The position numbers and the translations under genes were made by a program. 64,000 nucleotides of DNA from Chelativorans petroleitrophicus (GTDB lineage: Bacteria; Pseudomonadota; Alphaproteobacteria; Rhizobiales; Rhizobiaceae). The stretch lies in assembly GCF_025398195.1 (NCBI RefSeq), contig NZ_JAODNV010000005.1:124001-188000 (forward strand), written 5' to 3'. Positions 28,109 to 39,783 of the stretch are shown piece after piece. The number at the start of each line of letters is the position of its first letter. Position 1 is the stretch's first letter. Below the pieces are notes generated by a model. The model did not search any database and had not been told where the DNA came from. It worked only from the letters and a program-made list of their open reading frames with translations.

Positions 28109-28762
28109 ATGCTGAAGAAGACGATTGCAGCCGGTCTTATTGCGGCTATGACGGCCGGTTGCACCACCGATCCATATACGGGGCAGCAGAAGATTTCGAA
28201 CACGGCGGCGGGAGCCGGCCTGGGCGCGCTGGCAGGCGCTGGCCTCGGGCTTCTGGCAGGCGGCGACGACCGTCGCAACGCGCTTCTCGGCGCGGGTATC
28301 GGCGCGCTCGCCGGCGGCGCGATCGGCGGCTATATGGATCAGCAGGAGGCGCAGCTTCGCGCGCAGCTTCAGGGCACAGGCGTCAGCGTGACCCGGGTGG
28401 GTGACCAGATCATCCTGAACATGCCCTCCAACATCACCTTCGCCTTCGATTCGGACTCGATCCAGCCGTCCTTCTACGAGACGCTGAACTCCGTGGCGCT
28501 GGTGCTCAGACGCTACAACCAGACCCTCGTGGACGTCATCGGCCACACGGATTCCACCGGCAGCACGGACTACAACATGCGGCTTTCGCAGCGCCGGGCC
28601 GCGGCCGTGGCCGATTACCTGATCGCGCAGGGCAACAACAGCCAGCGCTTCGCCGTCATCGGCATGGGGCCGACGCAGCCAATCGCCTCGAACGCGACGG
28701 AGGAGGGCAGGGCGCAGAACCGCCGCGTGGAAATCAAGTTAGTGCCGCTGACCGCCGGCTGA
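28109..28762 (+). CDS. OmpA-family outer-membrane lipoprotein with glycine-zipper domain
   Basis: A 217-residue lipoprotein. The signal peptide ends in a lipobox with acylated C18 (AAMTAGC). A glycine-zipper segment follows (AAGAGLGALAGAGLGLLAGG, residues about 33-80), and the C-terminal OmpA-like domain (about residues 95-215) has the peptidoglycan-binding motif DVIGHTDSTGSTDYNMRLSQ with the Asp and Arg residues that hold diaminopimelate. It probably tethers the outer membrane to the peptidoglycan. The ATG at 28109 follows GGAGAGG; the frame is open back to 27974 but has no signal peptide there. Its terminator lies inside the convergent psuG gene. Confidence 0.92.
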   Translation: MLKKTIAAGLIAAMTAGCTTDPYTGQQKISNTAAGAGLGALAGAGLGLLAGGDDRRNALLGAGIGALAGGAIGGYMDQQEAQLRAQLQGTGVSVTRVGDQIILNMPSNITFAFDSDSIQPSFYETLNSVALVLRRYNQTLVDVIGHTDSTGSTDYNMRLSQRRAAAVADYLIAQGNNSQRFAVIGMGPTQPIASNATEEGRAQNRRVEIKLVPLTAG

Positions 28763-28783
28763 ACCGCCGCAGCGGCAACAGGT

Positions 28784-29701
28784 TCAGGAAGCAAGAGCAA
28801 CCGCAATGCGCGCCGCAAGGCGCGCATTGTTTTTGACCAGTTCGATATTGGTCTTGAGGCTGCGGCCGCCGGTGAGCTCGAGGATGCGCCCCAGCAAGAA
28901 GGGGGTCACGGCCTTGCCACCAATGCCGGCTGCCGCAGCATCCGCCTCGGCCCTGGCGATATAAGCCTCCATTTCGGCGCTCGGGATTTCCATCTGGCGC
29001 GGCACAGGATTGGCGATCAGCATGCCGCCCGGAATGCCGAGAGCTGCACGCGTCTTCTGGAATTCGGCGATCGCTTCGGGGCTGTCGAGGCGCAGCGGTG
29101 CCGGGCAGGGCGATTCGCGTGACCAGAAGGCCGGCATGGTGGCGGTTCCGTAGGCCACAACCGGCACGCCGCGCGTCTCCAGCACCTCCAGCGTTTTGGG
29201 AATATCCAGAATGGCCTTGGGCCCCGCCGAGACGACGATGACGGGCGTGCGGGCGAGCTCTTCAAGGTCGGAGGAGATGTCAAAACTCTTTTCGGCGCCG
29301 CGATGCACGCCGCCAATGCCGCCAGTCGCGAAGACGGGGATGCCGGCGAGATGGGCGCCTATCATGGTAGCGGCGACTGTGGTGCCGCCGGTGCGACCCT
29401 GGCTGATGGCGAAGGCGAGATCGGCGCGCGAGAGCTTCATCGCATCCTTCCGCTGCGCGAGCTCTTCGCGCTCCGATGCCGAAAGGCCTATCTTCAGCCG
29501 GCCGTCGATAACGGCGATGGTGGCGGGAACCGCGCCTTCCTGGGTGATGAGTGACTCCACCTCCATCGCCATTTCGTTATTCTGCGGCCAGGGCATGCCA
29601 TGGGTGATGATGGTGCTTTCAAGCGCCACCACCGCGCGCCCGGCTGCGAGAGCCTCGGCCACGCGGGGATGAATGTCGATATGCTGCAGGGCGGCGGCCA
29701 T
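28784..29701 (-). CDS. psuG: pseudouridine-5'-phosphate glycosidase
   Basis: PsuG cleaves pseudouridine 5'-phosphate to uracil and ribose 5-phosphate (the reverse reaction is also catalysed in vitro), allowing reuse of pseudouridine from RNA turnover. The 305-residue protein shows VALESTIITHGMPWPQN near residue 25, GRTGGTTVAATMIGAHLAGI with the conserved metal/substrate region, and VFATGGIGGVHRGAE. The ATG at 29701 has a GGAG site. The kinase gene psuK is 18 bases upstream on the same strand, so the pair forms the complete pseudouridine catabolic operon. The 3' end of the coding sequence overlaps a terminator for the opposite strand. Confidence 0.95.
   Translation of the reverse strand: MAAALQHIDIHPRVAEALAAGRAVVALESTIITHGMPWPQNNEMAMEVESLITQEGAVPATIAVIDGRLKIGLSASEREELAQRKDAMKLSRADLAFAISQGRTGGTTVAATMIGAHLAGIPVFATGGIGGVHRGAEKSFDISSDLEELARTPVIVVSAGPKAILDIPKTLEVLETRGVPVVAYGTATMPAFWSRESPCPAPLRLDSPEAIAEFQKTRAALGIPGGMLIANPVPRQMEIPSAEMEAYIARAEADAAAAGIGGKAVTPFLLGRILELTGGRSLKTNIELVKNNARLAARIAVALAS
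28805..28834 (+). terminator. intrinsic terminator for the OmpA lipoprotein gene, inside psuG
   Basis: A perfect 10-bp stem AATGCGCGCC/GGCGCGCATT with a GCAA tetraloop (28805-28828), then G and five Ts. It begins 42 bases after the lipoprotein stop and lies within the last codons of convergent psuG, where it encodes part of KNNARLAARIA. Confidence 0.85.
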
Positions 29702-29719
29702 GGAATCTCCTGTTCCTGA

Positions 29720-30661
29720 TCAGGTCAGCATGCGGGGTTGGGGTACTTGCGCAAGGGCTGCCCGGAAAGCGGCCTCATCGGTCTCGGGAGATGCCTCTTC
29801 GCTTTCCACGGTCAGCATGGCGGCCGCCAAGCCTTCACGCACGGCCTCGGCGAGCGAAAGCCCGCGCATGAGGGCCGCCACGGTCGCGCCGGCGAGCGCG
29901 TCGCCCGCGCCCGTCACGTCTGCGATACGGCTCACGGGCGGTGGCGCGATCTCGAACAGCATGCCTTGATCAAAGCATACGGTCGGCTTGCCACCCCGGG
30001 TGATGATCCCCGCGCTAAGACCCAGAGAGGCAAGCGCCTCCGCTGCCGCACGCGGTTCGGCATCCGGAGAAAGGCCGGCAAGACGGCAGGCCTCCCGGCG
30101 GTTCATGTAGAGACACGAGATGCGGCCGAAGGAAGGCAGTAGGCGAGGAGCCTTCGCCGGGGAAACCGCAATGGCAAAGAGCGGCTTTTCGGGCGCGAGT
30201 CCCGCAAAAAGCGCGAGTGCTTCCTCCGGCATGTTGGTATCGGCAAGAAGCGCGTCCGCCTCCCGCGCCGCCTCACGGACCTTGCGGCGCCTCAACTGTT
30301 TCGGAAATCCGATCTCGTAAAGCTCCATGTCGGCAAGGCCCGTGACGAGCTCTCCCTCCCGCGTGAGGATGGCCGTGTAGCTTGGCGTTGCCCGGTCGAG
30401 ATAGGTTGCCGAAAGATCCTCAATGCCAGCCTCTTCGATCGCAAGAGCGACCCGTTCGCCCGACGCATCGCCGCCCCGCAGCGAAACCAACGAGACCGCA
30501 ATGTCGCGGCGAACCGCCCAGCGGGCGGCATTGAAGGCGCCGCCGCCCACATCCTCGCGCATCTGGCCTGGATTGGAGGCCTCCGCTACATATTCAACGG
30601 TAAGTCGGCCCCTGCGGTCGATATGCGCACCCCCGGCGGCAAGAAGGCGCGGCCTGCTCAC
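29720..30661 (-). CDS. psuK: PfkB-family pseudouridine kinase
   Basis: A 313-residue ribokinase-family enzyme that phosphorylates pseudouridine ahead of PsuG. The C-terminal PfkB signature [18 protein letters not shown] contains the catalytic base (GAGD). The N-terminal [15 protein letters not shown] and [15 protein letters not shown] match the sugar-kinase fold. Assignment to pseudouridine rather than another nucleoside rests on tight linkage to psuG. The GTG at 30661 with GGAGGG eight bases upstream gives the family N-terminus; the frame continues to 30760 without support. It is divergent from recA, sharing a 232-base promoter region that contains the recA LexA box. Confidence 0.9.
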   Translation of the reverse strand: MSRPRLLAAGGAHIDRRGRLTVEYVAEASNPGQMREDVGGGAFNAARWAVRRDIAVSLVSLRGGDASGERVALAIEEAGIEDLSATYLDRATPSYTAILTREGELVTGLADMELYEIGFPKQLRRRKVREAAREADALLADTNMPEEALALFAGLAPEKPLFAIAVSPAKAPRLLPSFGRISCLYMNRREACRLAGLSPDAEPRAAAEALASLGLSAGIITRGGKPTVCFDQGMLFEIAPPPVSRIADVTGAGDALAGATVAALMRGLSLAEAVREGLAAAMLTVESEEASPETDEAAFRAALAQVPQPRMLT

Positions 30662-30754
30662 GGCACCCTCCGGCGAATCTTCCCGCCTCCGAACAGGCGA
30701 AAGCCGGTCGGCACCGCGCCGAACCGCCCCGCGCATGCGGGTAGCCTCATATTT

Positions 30755-30769
30755 GAACAAATTCGGAAC
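30755..30769 (+). promoter_or_regulatory. LexA (SOS) box of recA
   Basis: GAAC-AAATTCG-GAAC, a perfect direct repeat of the alphaproteobacterial type, 124 bases before the recA ATG and 93 bases before the psuK GTG. Confidence 0.85.
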
Positions 30770-30819
30770 AAAATTGGGTTTCCCTTGGTTTTCAATGGCT
30801 TGTGGCTATTGCCAAATCG

Positions 30820-30834
30820 GAACAAAAGAGGTAC
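30820..30834 (+). promoter_or_regulatory. possible second, imperfect LexA half-site pair before recA
   Basis: GAAC-AAAAGAG-GTAC: same spacing and orientation as the box 65 bases upstream, with one mismatch in the second half. It could be a weak second operator or chance. Confidence 0.35.
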
Positions 30835-30893
30835 AAAAAACATTGGGAGATTGGCAGCGCTGGCCTCCATTGACGAGCAAAGGGTGTTGTATC

Positions 30894-31976
30894 ATGGCTC
30901 AGAATACGTTGCGGCTGGTAGAGGACAACTCGGTGGATAAAACCAAGGCATTGGACGCGGCGCTTTCGCAGATCGAACGCGCTTTTGGCAAGGGCTCGAT
31001 CATGCGGCTCGGCGCCAACGACCAGGTCGTCGAGATCGAAACTGTTTCGACGGGCTCGCTCGGCCTCGACATCGCGCTGGGGGTCGGCGGCCTGCCGCGC
31101 GGCCGCATCATCGAGATTTACGGGCCGGAAAGCTCGGGTAAGACCACCCTTGCGCTCCACACCATTGCCGAGGCGCAGAAGAAGGGCGGCATCTGCGGCT
31201 TCATTGACGCCGAGCATGCGCTCGATCCGGTCTATGCACGAAAGCTCGGGGTTGACCTTGAGAATCTTCTGATTTCGCAGCCCGACACGGGCGAGCAGGC
31301 GCTTGAGATTTGCGACACGCTCGTGCGGTCGGGCGCCATCGATGTGATCGTCGTGGATTCGGTCGCGGCCCTCACGCCACGAGCCGAAATCGAGGGCGAG
31401 ATGGGCGAATCCCTTCCCGGCATGCAGGCGCGGCTGATGAGCCAGGCCCTGCGCAAGCTCACCGCCTCCATCTCCCGCTCCAACACCATGGTGATCTTCA
31501 TCAACCAGATCCGCATGAAGATCGGTGTCATGTTCGGCTCTCCGGAGACGACGACGGGCGGCAACGCGCTCAAGTTCTATGCCTCCGTGCGCCTCGACAT
31601 CCGCCGCATCGGTTCGGTGAAGGATCGCGAGGAGACCGTCGGCAACCAGACGCGGGTTAAGGTGGTCAAGAACAAGCTGGCGCCGCCTTTCAAGCAGGTC
31701 GAGTTCGACATCATGTATGGCGAAGGCGTGTCGAAGACGGGCGAGCTCATCGACCTGGGTGTGAAGGCCGGTGTGGTGGAGAAGTCCGGCGCCTGGTTCT
31801 CCTATAACTCCCAGCGCCTCGGGCAGGGCCGAGAGAACGCCAAGCAGTTTCTGCGCGACAATCCGGAAATCGCGCGCGAGATCGAACTAGCGCTGAGGCA
31901 GAATGCGGGTCTCATCGCCGAGCGGTTCCTCGATGATACGCGCGGCGAGGAGATGGACGACGCGGCCGAAGGGTAA
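30894..31976 (+). CDS. recA: recombinase RecA
   Basis: RecA forms filaments on single-stranded DNA, drives strand exchange and triggers LexA self-cleavage. The 360-residue protein shows Walker A GPESSGKT at residues 77-84, the Walker B region ([18 protein letters not shown]), loop L1 ([10 protein letters not shown]-like [12 protein letters not shown]), loop L2 ([17 protein letters not shown]) and an acidic C-terminus ([10 protein letters not shown]). The ATG at 30894 begins [15 protein letters not shown], typical of rhizobia; the open frame upstream to 30423 is antisense to psuK. It is controlled by the LexA box at 30755 and followed by alaS, as in many relatives. Confidence 0.98.
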   Translation: MAQNTLRLVEDNSVDKTKALDAALSQIERAFGKGSIMRLGANDQVVEIETVSTGSLGLDIALGVGGLPRGRIIEIYGPESSGKTTLALHTIAEAQKKGGICGFIDAEHALDPVYARKLGVDLENLLISQPDTGEQALEICDTLVRSGAIDVIVVDSVAALTPRAEIEGEMGESLPGMQARLMSQALRKLTASISRSNTMVIFINQIRMKIGVMFGSPETTTGGNALKFYASVRLDIRRIGSVKDREETVGNQTRVKVVKNKLAPPFKQVEFDIMYGEGVSKTGELIDLGVKAGVVEKSGAWFSYNSQRLGQGRENAKQFLRDNPEIAREIELALRQNAGLIAERFLDDTRGEEMDDAAEG

Positions 31977-31998
31977 GAGGCGGCAGATCCCGCCTCTT
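31975..31998 (+). terminator. hairpin overlapping the recA stop codon
   Basis: AAGAGGCGG (31975-31983) pairs perfectly with CCGCCTCTT (31990-31998) around a six-base loop, starting within the TAA. There is no T tract, so it may stabilise the transcript end or act as a weak terminator. The remaining bases to alaS show nothing else recognisable. Confidence 0.4.
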
Positions 31999-32221
31999 GC
32001 CATTGCCCCAGACCGGGTAGCCTGCCTGATTTCTTCGAGAGAGAGCCTTTGCAGCGGGGGTAGGTCTTGACGGACCTCCCCCGCCGCCGTGGCCAGTATT
32101 TCTCGGGCAGCCATTCGCTCGAATTCCCGGCAGCGGATTTCTGGACAGCCGAGGGCACCGGCGCTAAAAGGCTGCGATCTCTTGTCCCCGTTGCAGGCGG
32201 GTTTCTCGCAAAAGGCAAAAC

Positions 32222-34882
<2,661 letters not shown>

Positions 34883-35027
34883 AGCGTCCCGCCGCGGCCG
34901 GTTGCTGCTTCGGACTATCCAAGCTGCTTCGCGCAACCCCGGGAGAAGTGGATGCCGGTTTTCGCGGGGAACTGCGGCCGACAAACTTGGATCATTCCAG
35001 CGTCCCGTTAACGTTGGAATGGTCCGA

Positions 35028-35669
35028 TCAACTTAACAGTTCGGTGTCCTTGAAGCTCTGTCGGCCGGAGACCCTTCTCCACCAGTCCATCAGTTGGGGA
35101 TTCTGCTCAAGAAGCGCCAGCCCCTGAGGAGCCTTTACGAAATAGGCCAAAATCGGGGCTGCATGCAGGTCGGCAAGCGTGAGCTGTTCGCCGCACAGCC
35201 ATGGGCCCTCCGTCTTGAGGCGTGTCAATGCGGCAAGGCAGGTGGCGGCCCGGGGAAGCGCGGCGGCGACCTTCGCTTCGTCTACAGCCGCGCCCCGTTT
35301 CGGCTTCGAGACCGTCTCGACATAGATGTCCCAGACCAGCGTGCGGTAGGCATAGGCGTCGAGAACAGCAACGATCTGGTTCATCCGCGCCCTGAGCTTC
35401 ACCTCCTTCGGCTGCAGCGTCGGGCCGGCAAAGGCCTCGTCCACATAGCGCGTGATCGCGGTCGTCTCGAACAGGCGGAAATCGCCGTGCGCGAAGGCCG
35501 GTATGCGGCCGAAGGGCTGGAGATCGAGATACCAGCCGGGCAGCCCCTCCGGCGCAAAGACATCAACCGGAACGAGCTCGTGGTCGACGCCCTTCTCGAT
35601 GAGGGCAAGCCGCACGATGCGCACATAGACGCTGTAGTCTGCCCCGAAGAGGCGCGGCTTGCCCGTCAT
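35028..35669 (-). CDS. glutathione S-transferase family protein
   Basis: A 213-residue soluble protein with an N-terminal thioredoxin-like glutathione-binding domain (YSVYVRIVRLALIEKG, then FGRIPAFAHGDFRLFETTAI with the cis-Pro and the ESxAI-like ETTAI motif) and an all-helical C-terminal domain. The motif around residue 12 has Ser/Tyr instead of a CxxC redox pair, so it is a GST rather than a glutaredoxin. The substrate is unknown. The ATG at 35669 is only 3 bases after the icd stop, so it is co-transcribed and probably coupled to icd. No separate promoter is visible. Confidence 0.88.
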   Translation of the reverse strand: MTGKPRLFGADYSVYVRIVRLALIEKGVDHELVPVDVFAPEGLPGWYLDLQPFGRIPAFAHGDFRLFETTAITRYVDEAFAGPTLQPKEVKLRARMNQIVAVLDAYAYRTLVWDIYVETVSKPKRGAAVDEAKVAAALPRAATCLAALTRLKTEGPWLCGEQLTLADLHAAPILAYFVKAPQGLALLEQNPQLMDWWRRVSGRQSFKDTELLS

Positions 35670-35672
35670 GCC

Positions 35673-36884
35673 TCAGGCCATCGCCTTCTGCAGGTTCTCG
35701 TCCACCTTGTCGAGGAAGCCGGTGGTGGAAAGCCAGGGCTGGTCGGGGCCGATGAGCAGCGCCAGGTCCTTCGTCATGTGGCCCGCCTCCACCGTCTCCA
35801 CGCACACGCGCTCCAGTGTGGCGGCGAATTTCGCCAGCGCATCGTTGCCATCGAGCTTGGCGCGATGGGCAAGGCCCCGCGTCCAGGCGAAGATGGAGGC
35901 AATCGAGTTGGTGGAAGTCTCCTCGCCGCGCTGGTGCTGGCGGTAGTGGCGGGTCACCGTGCCGTGCGCGGCCTCGGCCTCCACTGTCCTGCCGTCAGGC
36001 GTCATCAGCACCGACGTCATGAGGCCGAGCGAGCCGAAGCCTTGCGCCACCGTATCGGACTGCACGTCGCCATCATAGTTCTTGCAGGCCCAGACATAGC
36101 CGCCCGACCATTTCAGACTTGCGGCCACCATGTCGTCGATCAGCCGGTGTTCGTAGGTGAGCTTCTTTTCCTTGAACTGGTCGGCAAATTCGGCATCGAA
36201 CACCTCCTGAAAGATGTCCTTGAAGCGGCCGTCATAGGCCTTGAGGATGGTGTTCTTCGTCGAAAGGTAGACCGGATAGCCACGCTGCAGGCCGTAGTTG
36301 AAGGAAGCGCGGGCGAAATCGCGGATGGACTCGTCGAGATTGTACATGGCCATGGCCACGCCGGAGCCGGGTGCATCGAAAACCTCGTGCTCTATGACCT
36401 CGCCATCCTCGCCGACGAACTTGATGGTGAGCTTGCCTTTCCCGGGAAACTTGAAGTCGGTCGCGCGGTACTGATCGCCATAGGCGTGGCGGCCGACGAT
36501 GATCGGCTTGGTCCAGCCGGGCACGAGCCGCGGCACGTTCTTGCAGATGATCGGCTCGCGGAAGATCACCCCGCCCAGGATGTTGCGGATCGTGCCGTTA
36601 GGCGACTTCCACATCTTCTTGAGGCCGAACTCCTTCACGCGCGCCTCATCGGGCGTGATCGTGGCGCATTTCACGCCCACACCGTATTGCTTGATGGCGT
36701 TTGCCGCGTCGATGGTGATTTGGTCGTCCGTCTCGTCGCGCTTCTGAATGCTGAGGTCGAAATATTTGAGCTCGATATCGAGATAGGGGTGGATCAGCTT
36801 TTCCTTGATGAGCTGCCAGATGATGCGCGTCATCTCGTCGCCGTCGAGTTCAACGACGGGATTGTCCACCTTGATTTTCGCCAT
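35673..36884 (-). CDS. icd: NADP-dependent isocitrate dehydrogenase
   Basis: TCA-cycle enzyme making 2-oxoglutarate, CO2 and NADPH. The 403-residue length and sequence ([40 protein letters not shown]) mark it as the eukaryote-like homodimeric type II enzyme common in alphaproteobacteria, not the E. coli type. The metal/substrate-binding [19 protein letters not shown] segment and the NADP-phosphate-binding [16 protein letters not shown] are intact. The ATG at 36884 has GGAG upstream. It is followed at 3 bases by a GST-family gene and is divergent from the RNA methyltransferase gene, with 148 bases between. Confidence 0.97.
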   Translation of the reverse strand: MAKIKVDNPVVELDGDEMTRIIWQLIKEKLIHPYLDIELKYFDLSIQKRDETDDQITIDAANAIKQYGVGVKCATITPDEARVKEFGLKKMWKSPNGTIRNILGGVIFREPIICKNVPRLVPGWTKPIIVGRHAYGDQYRATDFKFPGKGKLTIKFVGEDGEVIEHEVFDAPGSGVAMAMYNLDESIRDFARASFNYGLQRGYPVYLSTKNTILKAYDGRFKDIFQEVFDAEFADQFKEKKLTYEHRLIDDMVAASLKWSGGYVWACKNYDGDVQSDTVAQGFGSLGLMTSVLMTPDGRTVEAEAAHGTVTRHYRQHQRGEETSTNSIASIFAWTRGLAHRAKLDGNDALAKFAATLERVCVETVEAGHMTKDLALLIGPDQPWLSTTGFLDKVDENLQKAMA

Positions 36885-37032
36885 GCTTACGCCTTTCTCC
36901 GGAGGGGCGGTCCAGCCGCCGACAGACCTTCGTCTTCAGGAAACCGCGCCCCTATAGCATTGCGCGGCCGCTTGGCAAAGGCGCTGAACGGCCCGCTTTA
37001 CCTGCTTTCAGGAAGAGGCTAACAGCACGCCC

Positions 37033-37821
37033 ATGGCAGGTACGGACAGTCAGCGCGAACTCATCGCCAATGGCCCGGCGATCGTCCTTGTCGAGCCGCA
37101 GCTCGGCGAGAATATAGGCATGGTCGCGCGCGCCATGGCCAATTTCGGTCTGGCGGAACTCAGGCTCGTCAATCCGCGCGATGGCTGGCCCAATGAAAAG
37201 GCGCGGGCGGCAGCGAGCCGCGCCGACCACGTCATCGACGGCGCGCGTGTCTTCAGCGATGTGGCCTCGGCCATTGCCGATCTGCATTTCCTTTTCGCCA
37301 CCACGGCCCGTCCCCGCGACAATTTCAAGCCGGTGCGCGGGCCCGTGGAAGCGGCCAGAGAACTGCGCGCGCGCCATGGCGGTGGGCAGAAGACGGGCAT
37401 TCTCTTTGGCCGCGAGCGCTGGGGCCTCACCAATGAGGAGGTGGCGGCCGCCGACGGAATCGTCACATTCCCCGTCAATCCGGCCTTTGCCTCCCTCAAT
37501 GTCGCGCAGGCCGTGCTTCTGATGTCCTATGAATGGATGAAAGCAGGCGGGGAGGGCGTAAAGCCCGTCTCGCCCGAGCAGACCCCCGCGACGCGGGCGC
37601 ATCTCGACAGCCTCTTCGCCTATCTGGACCGGGTCCTCTCCGAGCGCGGCTATTTCCGCACAGAGGACAAGAAGCCGAAGATGATGGACAATCTGAAGGC
37701 GCTCTTCACGCGACCGGGCTTCACCGTTGAGGAGCTTGCGGTTCTGCGCGGCGTGCTGACGTCACTCGAGAAGTTTTCGCCGAAACAGCCGAAGGGCAAG
37801 GCCGGCGAGGGGGAAGGATAG
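37033..37821 (+). CDS. SpoU/TrmH-family RNA methyltransferase (TrmJ-like)
   Basis: A 262-residue SPOUT-class enzyme that methylates a ribose 2'-OH in tRNA or rRNA. The three SPOUT motifs are visible: [20 protein letters not shown] (motif 1), [14 protein letters not shown] (motif 2) and [20 protein letters not shown] (motif 3), forming the trefoil knot that binds S-adenosylmethionine. The arrangement and C-terminal extension match TrmJ, which makes 2'-O-methyl at position 32 of tRNA. The target is inferred, so no symbol is given. The stop is 8 bases before murI, a likely two-gene operon. Confidence 0.88.
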   Translation: MAGTDSQRELIANGPAIVLVEPQLGENIGMVARAMANFGLAELRLVNPRDGWPNEKARAAASRADHVIDGARVFSDVASAIADLHFLFATTARPRDNFKPVRGPVEAARELRARHGGGQKTGILFGRERWGLTNEEVAAADGIVTFPVNPAFASLNVAQAVLLMSYEWMKAGGEGVKPVSPEQTPATRAHLDSLFAYLDRVLSERGYFRTEDKKPKMMDNLKALFTRPGFTVEELAVLRGVLTSLEKFSPKQPKGKAGEGEG

Positions 37822-37829
37822 GCTTTGCC

Positions 37830-38660
37830 ATGTCTGCGCCTGCCGCGAGTTCCGGCCCCATCCTGTTCTTCGACTCGGGCATCGGCGGCCTTTCCGTCGT
37901 CAAGGAGGCGCGCATCCTTCTGCCCGAGCATGCCTATGTCTATGTGGCCGACGATGCCGCGTTCCCATACGGGGCCTGGGAAGAGGAGGCGCTTAGGGCG
38001 CGGTTGATCGAACTGTTCGGCCGTCTGATATCCCGCTTTTCGCCCGCGCTCATTGTCATTGCCTGCAACACCGCCTCCACTCTCGCAATTTCCGATCTGC
38101 GCGCGGCCTATCCCGGCCAGCATTTCGTAGGCACGGTGCCGGCCATCAAGCCGGCGGCCGAGCGCACCCGCTCCGGCCTCGTCTCGGTGCTTGCGACACC
38201 CGGTACGGTGAGACGGCAATACACGCGCGATCTGATCGCCCAATACGCCGCAAAGTGCCACGTAAGGCTTGTGGGCAGTGAGAATCTTGCCCGGCTTGCC
38301 GAGCAATATATGCGTGAGGGCTTCGTGGACGAGGAAGCCGTGCGCGCGGAAATCGCTCCCTGCTTCCTGGAACATGGCGAGCGACGCACGGATATCGTGG
38401 TGCTCGCCTGCACCCACTATCCGTTCCTGGTCAACCGGATGCGCAAGACAGCGCCCTGGCCGGTCGACTGGATCGATACCTCCGAAGCGATAGCAAGACG
38501 CGCATTGACGCTCGCGCAGGAACTGTCCAGGCCCCGCCCAGCGGAGGGCCCGGATATTGCCCTTTTCACCTCCCGCCGCCCGGCCGCAAATCTCCTGAGG
38601 CTGTTTGCGGGCTTCGGTTTCCGCGTCGCGGAGGAGAATATAGGCCAATCGTACACGTAG
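37830..38660 (+). CDS. murI: glutamate racemase
   Basis: Makes D-glutamate for peptidoglycan precursors. The 276-residue protein has the two catalytic cysteines, C79 in VIACNTAST and C194 in [10 protein letters not shown], and the N-terminal [18 protein letters not shown] motif. The length is normal for the family. The ATG at 37830 is 8 bases after the RNA methyltransferase stop, a common neighbour in rhizobia. The gene ends 21 bases before the convergent secreted-protein gene with no hairpin visible between. Confidence 0.95.
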   Translation: MSAPAASSGPILFFDSGIGGLSVVKEARILLPEHAYVYVADDAAFPYGAWEEEALRARLIELFGRLISRFSPALIVIACNTASTLAISDLRAAYPGQHFVGTVPAIKPAAERTRSGLVSVLATPGTVRRQYTRDLIAQYAAKCHVRLVGSENLARLAEQYMREGFVDEEAVRAEIAPCFLEHGERRTDIVVLACTHYPFLVNRMRKTAPWPVDWIDTSEAIARRALTLAQELSRPRPAEGPDIALFTSRRPAANLLRLFAGFGFRVAEENIGQSYT

Positions 38661-38681
38661 GCAGGTGATGGGCGCCTTATG

Positions 38682-39692
38682 TTACGGCGCGATCTCGTAG
38701 TCGATGACCGTTTCGGGATTGATCTCGCCGTCACGGCTGGCATCCACGTCATATCGCACCAGCGTGAAGTCGTGTTCCCTGTAAAGCCATTTGCCGGTCG
38801 AAGAGATGTCTCCGACGCCCCGCCATTTGGCGTGGGATGTGATGCTCAGCTCCTGCGGATCGAAGAATGAATCGGCCAGCATGAAGGACGCCCTGTAGCC
38901 GATCACCCGAATCTCCTCGACGGCGGCCTCCGGGTCGTCGTTCTCGTAGCGGATTTCGAGCTCGGGTAGGGCAAAGTGCAAGGGCGTAAGCGTGCCGCTC
39001 CCATCATAGAGCAGATAGACGTGACCTTCCGTATAGGCGCCCTGAACGCAACGGAAGCGGATGAGAGTCGCCTCGTTCCCGTCGTCAGCGCTACCGCGTA
39101 TCGCATGTTTTTCCGGCTGTCTTTCGAGGCCCTCGTCGCAAATATCTCCATAGGCGGCTTCGAAGATCCGTTCGGCCTTCTGAAGCAGGGGATCGACGGA
39201 GACAGGCTCGCCGTCTCCGCAGCTTGGAGGCAGAAGGTCTTCCAGGTTGCCTTCCGCCGGCTCTCCCTCCTGCATCTCCCCGCGGACGATGGAAAGCGGC
39301 CTGTAGGGTGTCGTCTGTGCTGCGGGCTGGATGAAGCGGAATGTATAGCAGCCGGAATACATCCGGTGTTCGCCATCGGTGCCGCGCGCCTCGAGAGCGA
39401 CGGGCAGCGAATAGAAGATGCTGCCGGCGGCTCCTTCGGAGGTCGCCGTGCCGGTCACCACCTCGACATGCTCTGTATCGGCATAGCCCGCAGCGTATTC
39501 CGTCAGCGTTGGGGCAGGCGGTTCCTCGAAATAGGCGTAGGCGCGGGCATATTCCTTCCGGTTGATCGCGTTGTAGAGCGAACGGATCAGCATCACCGGG
39601 TTGGACCGGTCATCGAGATAGGCCGGCTGCGCACCGGCCGAGGAAAGAGCGAGCGCGACAATGGCGCCTGTAAGGAAAAGGCGTGACAGCAT
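38682..39692 (-). CDS. secreted protein of unknown function
   Basis: A 336-residue protein with a clear signal peptide (MLSRLFLTGAIVALALSSAG, cleavage probably after AGA or AQP near residue 22), so it is likely periplasmic. The mature part is acidic, with scattered cysteines (GCYTFRF, LLPPSCGDG, YGDICDEG, RFRCVQG) that may form two disulfides. I do not recognise a characterised family, though its style resembles DUF1176-like conserved periplasmic proteins of rhizobia. The ATG at 39692 has GGAG six bases upstream; the open frame continues to 39959 without a signal sequence. No operon partner. Confidence 0.75.
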   Translation of the reverse strand: MLSRLFLTGAIVALALSSAGAQPAYLDDRSNPVMLIRSLYNAINRKEYARAYAYFEEPPAPTLTEYAAGYADTEHVEVVTGTATSEGAAGSIFYSLPVALEARGTDGEHRMYSGCYTFRFIQPAAQTTPYRPLSIVRGEMQEGEPAEGNLEDLLPPSCGDGEPVSVDPLLQKAERIFEAAYGDICDEGLERQPEKHAIRGSADDGNEATLIRFRCVQGAYTEGHVYLLYDGSGTLTPLHFALPELEIRYENDDPEAAVEEIRVIGYRASFMLADSFFDPQELSITSHAKWRGVGDISSTGKWLYREHDFTLVRYDVDASRDGEINPETVIDYEIAP

Positions 39693-39783
39693 GAGCGGCT
39701 CCGTTCCGCCGTGCGGCGGGTTGCGGTCTTCGTATTCTCCATAACATGCTTCGCGCCGGTACAGGAGACGCAGAGGCTGGCGT

